Shown here piece after piece: positions 57,786 through 64,000 of a stretch of DNA of 64,000 nt. The notes beneath the pieces were generated by a model. That model did no database searches and was not told where the DNA came from. It saw nothing but the letters and a program-made list of their open reading frames with translations. The first letter of the stretch is position 1, and each line of letters begins with the position of its first letter. The stretch comes from Phaeospirillum sp. (lineage in GTDB: Bacteria > Pseudomonadota > Alphaproteobacteria > Rhodospirillales > Magnetospirillaceae): contig JAUSFB010000032.1 in NCBI GenBank assembly GCA_030651575.1, positions 24,001 through 88,000 on the forward strand. Reading direction: 5' to 3'. The translations under genes were made by a program, and so were the position numbers.

Positions 57786-58745
57786 ATGGCTCGAATTGGT
57801 GAAAAGCTCCGGGAACGGGCACAGGTTCTTGGGTTGTCGGACACAGAGGTTGCCCGGCGCGTAGGCTTGAGTCAGTCACGGTATGCGAATTACGTGCTAG
57901 GGAAGCGAGAGCCAGACTTCGGGACACTGGTGAAGATTTGCTTCGTCCTTGGAACGTCTCCGAACTACTTGATCGGGTTCGGCGAGGAGCTTGAAGATAA
58001 ATCTGTAAGCGGTCAGCTTCGGCGCGAAATCCGCGAGACGCTTATCTCCATGGGGGAGGATGCGCTTCGGACGACCTTGAGCGTGACGGCTGCGCTGGTG
58101 GCATCGCAAAATCAGAGATTGGCGATCCTTACGGAAGAAACCGTCCTTCCGGTCTCGTGCGAATACAACCCGACGAAGGGGATACATCGGACGCTTCCGG
58201 AAGGTGAGGCCGAAGAAACCCTTTTCCGGCTTTGGATGGGGCCGCGCCGCAAGCGGTTCGCCGACCTCGGCGCGGTCGCGTCCGCAAGCGATCTGCGATC
58301 AGAGCGACCCGACATCGCGGAAATTTTCGAGGAATGGAAATTAGGCCTGACCGTCTTCAAGGAGCAGCGAGAGCGCTTTTGGGTCATGGACTGGCACTCG
58401 GGAGCACCCGTGGCAGCCGACCGGGAGATTGTAAAGATCGAGCAGGGCGGCGGGGCGTACTGGGTCGAAGTCGATTCCCGCAAGACCGTCACCGGAAGAT
58501 GGCATATCGTCAACGATACGATGATAGTGATACGTGTTGACGACGTTTCGGCTCGCAAAGACATCTATATTGCTTTCCATCCTGAGGATGGCGAGAAGTA
58601 CGCTATGGAAGAAATGGCCGACGCTGCCCCGTCATATTTTAGAATTCGGCCAATGAGTGTGCTTATGTGCGATGACGATGCGGAAGAGGACTTCTCTTCT
58701 TCGTTCAGAATGATCGAGGATTTCAAGAAAGGCGTTCGCGGATAA
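57786..58745 (+). CDS. XRE-family transcriptional regulator
   Basis: 319 residues from ATG 57786. N-terminal HTH: LGLSDTEVARRVGLSQSRYA and FGTLVKICFVLGTSPNYLIG. The C-terminal part (about 150-300) looks like a LexA/S24-type beta fold by spacing (VKIEQGGGAYWVEV, WHIVNDTMIVIRVDD) but no Ser-Lys dyad is clear. Likely controls the divergent exported-protein gene. Stops at TAA. Confidence 0.82.
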   Translation: MARIGEKLRERAQVLGLSDTEVARRVGLSQSRYANYVLGKREPDFGTLVKICFVLGTSPNYLIGFGEELEDKSVSGQLRREIRETLISMGEDALRTTLSVTAALVASQNQRLAILTEETVLPVSCEYNPTKGIHRTLPEGEAEETLFRLWMGPRRKRFADLGAVASASDLRSERPDIAEIFEEWKLGLTVFKEQRERFWVMDWHSGAPVAADREIVKIEQGGGAYWVEVDSRKTVTGRWHIVNDTMIVIRVDDVSARKDIYIAFHPEDGEKYAMEEMADAAPSYFRIRPMSVLMCDDDAEEDFSSSFRMIEDFKKGVRG

Positions 58746-58843
58746 CCTCTTTGCGGCGGGAAGGTGCCCATTCCTTCGAAAAATTTGGAAAGCTGGCGGC
58801 AGCGGATATAATCGGCGGGTTGATTGATAACCCGTGTGCCGAC

Positions 58844-59272
58844 ATGACAGAAACGAGCCTTAAAGCCACCATAGAAACCACCGTTGACGGCATATTTGAT
58901 GCCGTCCTGAAAGCCGGATTTTTGCCGGAGCGGCGTGTACGCCTCCAGGTCGAGTACATCGAGGAGGATGGGGACATGCCTCCGGGGTTCGTCCTTATCG
59001 AGAGCGGCGGCAAGCGAACGCTGTCCGGCGTGACGCTCGAAACCATGCCGCAGGCAATCCGGAAGCTCGGGCTTCTGCCCGATCAAGAGTTCTCGATCAT
59101 AATCGAGGATGACGAGGGCGAAGCTGAATCCGCAGAGAGCGACGATGGCAATGGAAAAAAGAGCCGATTGGAGAAATTACGCGCGCTCAAAGGTTTCGGC
59201 GCGAAGCTATACGGCCCGCGAACGGTGGAAGACATAGACGCTCAAGTTCGTGAGTTCCGGGGCGATGAATAG
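58844..59272 (+). CDS. hypothetical acidic protein
   Basis: 142 residues from ATG 58844 (MTETSLKATIETTVDG). Predicted alpha/beta with an acidic linker (IIEDDEGEAESAESDDGNG) and a basic C-terminal helix. No family recognised. About 100 bases after the XRE gene, same strand. Stops at TAG. Confidence 0.5.
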   Translation: MTETSLKATIETTVDGIFDAVLKAGFLPERRVRLQVEYIEEDGDMPPGFVLIESGGKRTLSGVTLETMPQAIRKLGLLPDQEFSIIIEDDEGEAESAESDDGNGKKSRLEKLRALKGFGAKLYGPRTVEDIDAQVREFRGDE

Positions 59273-59295
59273 AGGCCGTTTCAGCGCGGCGCAGC

Positions 59296-59598
59296 CTATG
59301 ACGTGGTATCCCTGAAGATCGCAGGAACATCGCGGCGACCATCAACAATGCGGGCAATCTCGATGCCATCCGATGCGGCACGATAGAAAATAAGGTAGTT
59401 GCCCACAGGAAAGCTGAACATTCCTTTTATGATATTATCTCTGTCTCGACCTATTTGAGGGTACTCGGAAATAAGCTCGCATGTCTTATCAATAAGACGC
59501 AACATATTGTCCGCCGCATCTTCATTGTGTGGCCTAATATACGTCCATATTTCGGCCAAATCCTGCTCGGCAAGCGGGGAATATATAAAACTAGGCAT
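59296..59598 (-). CDS. parE: ParE-family toxin
   Basis: 100 residues of the RelE/ParE fold: YSPLAEQDLAEIWTYI, EYPQIGRDRDNIIKGM, FPVGNYLIFYRAASDGIEIA and RIVDGRRDVPAIF. ParE toxins usually poison DNA gyrase. Overlaps the upstream antitoxin gene by eight bases. All-standard codons; stop TAG. Confidence 0.9.
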   Translation of the reverse strand: MPSFIYSPLAEQDLAEIWTYIRPHNEDAADNMLRLIDKTCELISEYPQIGRDRDNIIKGMFSFPVGNYLIFYRAASDGIEIARIVDGRRDVPAIFRDTTS

Positions 59599-59845
59599 TC
59601 GTTGCCGTCGATTTCAGTCTTTTGAGCAAGCTTTCAATGTCGAGCGGCTTTCCCTGGCCCGCGTCAAGCTGGTCAAGCCCTGCCTGCACATCGGCCCGCA
59701 GCGTTGCCAGCTTTGCCGCATCTTCTGGTGAGAGGCGACGAGCTTCGACGATGTACACATCATCGGCAGTGCCGTCCTCAAACTGAACGGCGAGGCTCCT
59801 TGGCAGCTCATTCCCACGTAAAGTTTCAAGTGCGGTATGCGGCAT
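59591..59845 (-). CDS. parD: ParD-like antitoxin
   Basis: 84 residues from MPHTALETLRGNELPRSL; the C-terminal part ATLRADVQAGLDQLDAGQG and LDIESLLKRLKS is typical of antitoxins partnered with ParE. An in-frame start at 59869 is also possible. It probably maintains the element. Confidence 0.82.
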   Translation of the reverse strand: MPHTALETLRGNELPRSLAVQFEDGTADDVYIVEARRLSPEDAAKLATLRADVQAGLDQLDAGQGKPLDIESLLKRLKSTATNA

Positions 59846-60026
59846 GCTATGTTCCTCCGTGGTCTTCATGTGGGCATTTTGACACCACAGCGCACCACAG
59901 GTAACGCTGTTGTGCATGATCGGAGCCATCCCTTGCGATCACGGGCGTCAGTTTACACGCCGCCCCCTGATCTCTCCAGTGTTCTAACGTGGCGTGGCGG
60001 GGGCGGGCTCGCCCGTTACGATCACA

Positions 60027-61361
60027 TCACGCCCGCAACCGCACCACGGTCGCAGCTTCCGGGCGTAGGATCGAATCGAGCTTTGACGCCCATCCCTCCA
60101 GGGCGTGCCGCTTTTCGCGCAAATAGCCGTGCCGATTGTAAACCGCAGTGATCCCTTCGGCCTTGCCCGGCGAGTGGTTGAGGACGCGGGAGACGACGTG
60201 CGGCGGGATATCGTCGCGAGCCATGCCGGAAGCTGCCGTGCGCCGCATATCGTGAAGCGTCCAGCGCAAGAGCGGGGCAGGGGCCTTGCCGGTTTTGCGG
60301 GCGATCCCGGCAAGTTCCTTCACGGTCAGGGCGTCAAGTCGCTCCTTGCCGCCGGAAAAGCCGGAAATCGCGGTCTTGCCGGTGGTCGTGAACACATAAT
60401 CCGACAGCACGGGCGGCCCGCCTTCCGGGAATTCCAGGGCGATGCGGGGCAGGGACTTGAGCAAGCGCACGGCCAGAGGCGAAAGCGGAACCTCATGGAG
60501 CCGCCCGCCCTTGTTCTTCGAAGCCGGAATGGTCCAAACGGGGTTTTCGCCGTCGAGGCCGGAAATCTCGCTCCACAACATGTTTGAGCCCTCGTCGCGG
60601 CGCTGGGCCGTCACGAGGAGGAATTGCGCGAGGCATCCGAAGGGGTATCCCGTCTCCTCCATGATCGGCCAGAGCGTCCGGATCTCATCATCCGAAAGGA
60701 TACGATCCCGGCTTGTTTCGCTCCCTCCGGGTTCCCTGATGCCGACACACGGGTTGACGATCAAACGATCCTCGGAGAGGCACCAGTTGAAAAACGCCTT
60801 GAGGTTGGCAAGGGTGCGGTTGGCCGCAACCGGGTTCCCGGCTTCCACGATTTCGGCGAGAACTTCCCGGATATCTGCCTTGGTCACGTCAGATAAAGAC
60901 CTTTCCGGCCAACGCGCTAGAAGAACTTTCTCAAGCGGTCTGCGAGCCTCCAATTGCGAGCGGGGCTTGAGGCGGGAAATGTGGGCTTTCTCGTATCCGG
61001 CCACGGCCTTGCGGACGGTGTAAACCTCGATTGACGGCGGAGCGGATGCCTTCATTTCCTCTCCCGCCGCCTTCTCCTCCGAACGCGGGTCTTCCCCCGC
61101 CCGGATGCGCGACAGGAGAAGCCCGGCTTGGATGCGCCCCTCCTTCAAGCTCATATGCGGGTAGTTGCCGAGCGTCTTCAGCCAAACCTCTCCCTTCACC
61201 CTCGTCATGATGACGAAGGCTTTCACGCCCTTATCCGTAAGCCGGAGGCCGAGCCCGTCCACCCTGCTGTCCCAAAGGTATTTCCGCTTGCCACGGTCGG
61301 CGGGCGCTTCATTCTTGAGCCCGATATCCGTAAACTCTTTGCGTTCGGCCTTCCTCGCCAT
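60027..61361 (-). CDS. int: tyrosine-recombinase integrase
   Basis: 444 residues from ATG 61361 (MARKAERKEF). N-terminal arm-binding DUF4102-type domain (WDSRVDGLGLRLTDKGVKAF), core-binding domain (about 140-230) and catalytic domain: Arg in TAQRRDEGSNMLW, Lys region ASKNKGGRLHEVPLS, His-x-x-Arg in LHDMRRTAASG, His in LNHSPGK and Tyr in TAVYNRHGY. Drives site-specific recombination at tRNA-Pro. Ends in TGA, typical for the family length. Confidence 0.95.
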   Translation of the reverse strand: MARKAERKEFTDIGLKNEAPADRGKRKYLWDSRVDGLGLRLTDKGVKAFVIMTRVKGEVWLKTLGNYPHMSLKEGRIQAGLLLSRIRAGEDPRSEEKAAGEEMKASAPPSIEVYTVRKAVAGYEKAHISRLKPRSQLEARRPLEKVLLARWPERSLSDVTKADIREVLAEIVEAGNPVAANRTLANLKAFFNWCLSEDRLIVNPCVGIREPGGSETSRDRILSDDEIRTLWPIMEETGYPFGCLAQFLLVTAQRRDEGSNMLWSEISGLDGENPVWTIPASKNKGGRLHEVPLSPLAVRLLKSLPRIALEFPEGGPPVLSDYVFTTTGKTAISGFSGGKERLDALTVKELAGIARKTGKAPAPLLRWTLHDMRRTAASGMARDDIPPHVVSRVLNHSPGKAEGITAVYNRHGYLREKRHALEGWASKLDSILRPEAATVVRLRA

Positions 61362-61376
61362 GGCTGACCTTCCTTC

Positions 61377-61401
61377 CGGGATTACATGGGGATTACAAAA
61401 C
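61377..61401. repeat. integrase arm-type repeat, right end
   Basis: 25 bases identical to 42746-42770, lying 15 bases upstream of the integrase start; binding here could also repress int. Confidence 0.75.
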
Positions 61402-61537
61402 GGGGTGGCGTGGGGGTGTTGCCACTTGTTCAGCCATGTTAATGCCCCTCGGCTGAACATCAAGGAAAATAAGGGTTTGCGAGGATTTTAGGTTCTGGAG
61501 TGTTCAGCTATGGGAAGGCCGAAATGCAGCGTTTTCA

Positions 61538-61612
61538 AGTCTGGGGGACTGGGGGTCGCAGGTTCGAATCCTGTCGCTCCGACCAATATAAGGCCCTGAA
61601 ACCTAACGGTTT
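61538..61612 (+). repeat. right attachment repeat (attR), displaced host tRNA 3' end
   Basis: 75 bases identical to 42630-42704. The tRNA fragment lacks its 5' half and so cannot be functional. Confidence 0.95.
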
Positions 61613-61621
61613 CAGGGCCTT
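61590..61621 (+). terminator. original tRNA-Pro terminator
   Basis: Perfect 14-bp stem AAGGCCCTGAAACC / GGTTTCAGGGCCTT with a TAAC loop and TCC tail. Probably the pre-integration host copy. Confidence 0.75.
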
Positions 61622-61766
61622 TCCAGTTTCTGTGCCATTTGCCGGAAAATGTTTGGGGTGGCGCCATGCAAAAGGGGTTTGTTTGATGACGCCGAGGTGT
61701 TCTACATGTAGCGCGGCGGCTGATTTTGGACAAATCGGCGTTCGTTTCTGGACGGTGCAGGCACGT

Positions 61767-62594
61767 TCAGCAGCACCCTTTTCCGCCCATGATCAGCACC
61801 TCGCCGACCTTCCCTCGGCTTTCGACCTTACGGCTGACCGAGTAGCTGGTCTGGACCGCCTCGATCTCGAAGGCACCGAAGATTTTACGGATCGCTGGGC
61901 GGTCGTTTAGCGACAAAATAAACCGACCTTGAATGCCCTCTAACAGGGTAGCCAAACGCTCGAAATCGGCCCGCTCGAACAAGGCCTTGCCGTAATCTCC
62001 CTCGCAACCCCAATAGGGTGGGTCGAGGTAGAACAGGGTCTCGGGCCGGTCGTAGCGGGTGATAAACTCGCCATAGGGCAGGCACTCGATCACCACGCCG
62101 GAAAGGCGGGTGTGGAGATCCTCCAGCATCGGCCCCAGCTTGGTGATGTCGAACCGGGCTGGGTTGGCCGGCGACACCCCGAAGTTCCGACCCGAGACCT
62201 TGCCCCCGAATGCTGTGCGCTGGAGGTAGAGGAATCGGGCGGCCCGCTCCAGATCGGTCAGGGTAGTGGAGTCGGTGGAGATCAAGCGCTCGAATTCCGC
62301 CCTGGTGGTGAGCTGGAACCGGATCATCTCCATGAAAGCGACATAATGGCGCTGGAGGATGCGGAAGAAGGTGGCGACCTCGCGGTTTAAGTCATTGATG
62401 ATCTCTGATTTTGGCGCTGTCTCGCGTCGAAGAAACACCCCGCCCATACCGACGAACGGCTCGGCGTAGATGGTGTGGGGAGTCTCCTCGATCTTGGCGC
62501 ATACACGTTTGGCCAGATTGCGCTTACCGCCCAGATAGGGAGCAACCGGCCGAACGGGCCGAACAGGGGAGTGGTGATCGGGGGTGATGGTCAT
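61767..62594 (-). CDS. DNA adenine methylase (D12 class, prophage)
   Basis: 275 residues from ATG 62594. N-terminal SAM motif PYLGGKRNLAKRV and FVGMGGVFLR; catalytic LFYLDPPYWG. Methylates the N6 of adenine, probably in phage DNA. The start lies inside the com gene, a Mu-like com-modification arrangement. Confidence 0.9.
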   Translation of the reverse strand: MTITPDHHSPVRPVRPVAPYLGGKRNLAKRVCAKIEETPHTIYAEPFVGMGGVFLRRETAPKSEIINDLNREVATFFRILQRHYVAFMEMIRFQLTTRAEFERLISTDSTTLTDLERAARFLYLQRTAFGGKVSGRNFGVSPANPARFDITKLGPMLEDLHTRLSGVVIECLPYGEFITRYDRPETLFYLDPPYWGCEGDYGKALFERADFERLATLLEGIQGRFILSLNDRPAIRKIFGAFEIEAVQTSYSVSRKVESRGKVGEVLIMGGKGCC

Positions 62595-62754
62595 GAACCT
62601 TGATCCTGTGGCTCTCATGGGGGCTCGGGCGGGGGCTCATGGCCCTCTGGATATTGTTCATGTCCCCGCAGCGGGGGCATTTGATGGAAAGGTGGCCGAC
62701 GATATCGGCCTCGGCCAGCTTGCGCCGGCAGCTACCGCAAAGGATGGACTCCAT
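62524..62754 (-). CDS. com: Com family zinc-finger translational regulator
   Basis: 76 residues. MESILCGSCRRKLAEADIVG and IKCPRCGDMN form the two Cys pairs of Mu Com, which opens an RNA hairpin to allow mom translation. Overlaps the methylase gene by 71 bases. An in-frame extension to 62871 lacks similarity. Confidence 0.88.
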   Translation of the reverse strand: MESILCGSCRRKLAEADIVGHLSIKCPRCGDMNNIQRAMSPRPSPHESHRIKVHDHHPRSPLPCSARSAGCSLSGR

Positions 62755-62906
62755 GGTGATACATGCCCATAGTCGCCCCGCCCGTGCACCGGGTGCGGGG
62801 ATGGCCAGATTGCGGCCGGGTTTGGTACATGCGGGCTTATCTCCCGTGGCTCTGGGCGTTGGAGCGCCCATCCCCCCGCCGGTCGGAACCGGTGAGGTGG
62901 CTTAAA

Positions 62907-63419
62907 TCAGGTGCCAGCCGGATATGCGGGGCGAGCAGGCGCCGGGCCGGCGACCCGCCCTGAGATGATGTCGCGCAAGGTTTGGCGATACGGAAACCAC
63001 GCCTGCACATCGGCGGCCGCCCAGGTGGTTTTGCCTTGCGCCACCGCCTCCGTGACGCGCTCAAGCGTAATGCCGCTTTGCAGCAACGCGGCAGAGGCCA
63101 CGCCGGCATCCCGCTGAGCGTCTGCCGCCGCCCGTTCGGCCGGCGTGAAATCCGGGCGCGGGATCGCATGCCAGACCTGCACTCCGTCGACCACGGACCA
63201 TGGAGCGCCGGGATCAACGGAGACGCCGCCGCGCGGTTGGCCATCCACCGTGTAGCCGGCGGGAGACTCGTCGGGTCGAGGCGCGGCGACACCAACCCTC
63301 AGCGCGGCGATCTCGGCCTTGGGGTAGTCGGCCCCGAAATACGTCCCGTCCACATCGGTGTAGGGCTCGCCGCCAAGCACGCCCACGCCCCGATCGTCAT
63401 ACCAAATGACCATGCCCAA
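62907..63419 (-). CDS. phage tail-associated protein
   Basis: 170 residues. N-terminal half is beta-rich (MVIWYDDRGVGVLGGEPYTD), the C-terminal half helical (FTPAERAAADAQRDAGVASA, FPYRQTLRDIISG), a layout like small tail-fibre assembly proteins. Lies between a tail-type gene and com. Function inferred from context. Confidence 0.55.
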   Translation of the reverse strand: MGMVIWYDDRGVGVLGGEPYTDVDGTYFGADYPKAEIAALRVGVAAPRPDESPAGYTVDGQPRGGVSVDPGAPWSVVDGVQVWHAIPRPDFTPAERAAADAQRDAGVASAALLQSGITLERVTEAVAQGKTTWAAADVQAWFPYRQTLRDIISGRVAGPAPARPAYPAGT

Positions 63420-63424
63420 GCTCC

Positions 63425-64000
63425 TCAGTAAAATGTGATTGTCGCCGAGCCGTTGGCCCCGCCAGCCGCGCCGCCGCCCTGGGTCAGGGTATCGCCCTGG
63501 CCCGATCCGCCGCCGCCGCCGCCCTGATCGCCGCCGGCGCCGCCGCCGTAAAGGCCGCCGCCACCGCCGCCACCCCAGCCGCCGTTATTGGCGTTGCCAC
63601 CCTGACCGGCGGTGCCGGCGGTGCCCGCATTATTGGTGCCGCTGGCGCCACCGGCGCTTTGCGTGCCGCCGATCCCGGAGTTGGCGGCAAGCGAGGTATA
63701 CCCGCCATTGCCGCCTGCTGGCCCGCCCCCCAACCCGCCTACGGCCGAGGAGCCATAGCTGCCGCCCCCACCGCCGCCAGCCCAGGCCACGAACGACGCA
63801 CCATCGGTGAGCTTGGTGCCGCCACCGCCACCACCGCCAGGGCCATTCGTGGCGCCCTGGCCGCCGCCGTTATAGCCGCCGGTCAGACCAGAGGCGGTGC
63901 CGCCAACCGTGATGGTGAAGGTCTGGCCGCCGGTGACGTATTTAAGGCCCTGGGATCGCCCGCCGGCCCCGCCAAGGCCGCCCGCTCCCGCCCGAGCCAA
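63425..64000 (-). CDS. glycine-rich phage tail protein, 5' part outside window
   Basis: 191 residues visible; the frame continues past the window end, so the apparent TTG start is not trusted. Extremely Gly-rich with Asn/Ala/Ser (GGGGGGGSYG-type runs), ending SATITFY. Such low-complexity Gly-rich domains cap phage tail fibres or tips. Confidence 0.7.
   Translation of the reverse strand: MARAGAGGLGGAGGRSQGLKYVTGGQTFTITVGGTASGLTGGYNGGGQGATNGPGGGGGGGTKLTDGASFVAWAGGGGGGSYGSSAVGGLGGGPAGGNGGYTSLAANSGIGGTQSAGGASGTNNAGTAGTAGQGGNANNGGWGGGGGGGLYGGGAGGDQGGGGGGSGQGDTLTQGGGAAGGANGSATITFY

Larger units (their letters stand above)
42630..61612. mobile_element. integrated mobilisable element at tRNA-Pro(GGG)
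   Basis: About 18.9 kb between direct repeats of 75 bp. Carries a tyrosine integrase, AlpA, H-NS, a TraD/VirD4-like ATPase, a replication-relaxation protein and two toxin-antitoxin loci. Base composition varies from strongly AT-rich (44.0-46.0 kb) to GC-rich. No relaxase or mating-channel genes were seen, so self-transfer is unlikely. Stop codons of element genes are mostly TAA or TAG, while the flanking core genes often use TGA. Confidence 0.92.

Noticed and set aside
42678-61537. A suppressor tRNA with anticodon UCA inside the element
   Set aside because: I looked for anticodon-loop patterns of the Y-T-T-C-A-R type with pairing arms on both strands and found none that folds. It may lie elsewhere in the genome or on a helper.
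61488-61733. An 81-codon frame containing G-A-T-G-F-E-P-A-T-P
   Set aside because: This peptide is the well-known spurious translation of a tRNA 3' end, here the attR fragment.
63425-64000. Arg/Pro-rich frames on the + strand opposite the Gly-rich gene
   Set aside because: They are antisense shadows of a glycine-rich phage tail gene.

Overview
The window looks like a chromosome segment of a magnetospirillum-like alphaproteobacterium (Rhodospirillales). This is inferred from the high G+C, the gene families (MucR, a CBP3-type cytochrome bc1 chaperone, K+-independent HppA, Mg-type HemB, ihfA-merR) and the gene order (scpAB-tatABC-serS-surE-pcm-nlpD; rpiB-glyA-nrdR-ribDE-ribB-ribH-nusB-thiL; rpmF-plsX-fabH-ihfA). 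No species-specific marker was seen.

Bases 1-42600 are ordinary core genome: a truncated dgt, argS, a SPOR protein, nagZ, a site-2 protease, scpAB, tatABC, serS, surE, pcm, an NlpD-type lipoprotein, a globin-coupled chemoreceptor, yajC-secDF, a small GH17/FkbM/formylglycine-enzyme-like cluster, hemB, metY, mgtC, mucR, then riboflavin, translation and fatty-acid genes. Points of note are a RibB whose GTP-cyclohydrolase-II half has lost its zinc cysteines, an NlpD lacking its zinc ligands, and a MucR lacking one zinc Cys.

Bases 42601-61612 hold a tRNA-Pro(GGG) gene and an integrated element of about 18.9 kb. It is bounded by a 75-bp direct repeat of the tRNA 3' half plus its terminator (42630-42704 and 61538-61612), with a tyrosine integrase at the right end and matching integrase arm-type repeats near both ends. 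It carries AlpA, H-NS, two toxin-antitoxin loci, a replication-relaxation protein, a VirD4/TraD-like ATPase, coiled-coil membrane proteins, a MORN lipoprotein, an exported outer-membrane-like protein and an XRE regulator. No relaxase or type IV channel is visible, so it looks like a mobilisable or satellite element.

The most striking observation is inside this element. Five genes (RelE-like toxin 45170-45412; HTH/coiled-coil protein 45443-45880; unknown 51286-51921; serine recombinase 52241-52909; unknown 52992-53897) are continuous reading frames only if TGA is read as an amino acid. There are twelve in-frame TGA codons, no internal TAA or TAG, and all five end in TAA or TAG. Where a family consensus is available the TGA falls on glycine, twice in the recombinase and at least once in the toxin. 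This suggests UGA-to-glycine recoding, or an unusual TGA-specific inactivation. No cognate tRNA was found in the window. The same element also has helically phased TGCGAA-type iterons, a 12-bp tandem array, and a possible small-RNA pair with complementary 5' ends.

Bases 61767-64000 are the edge of a Mu-like prophage: overlapping com and DNA adenine methylase genes, a tail-associated protein and a glycine-rich tail protein cut by the window end.
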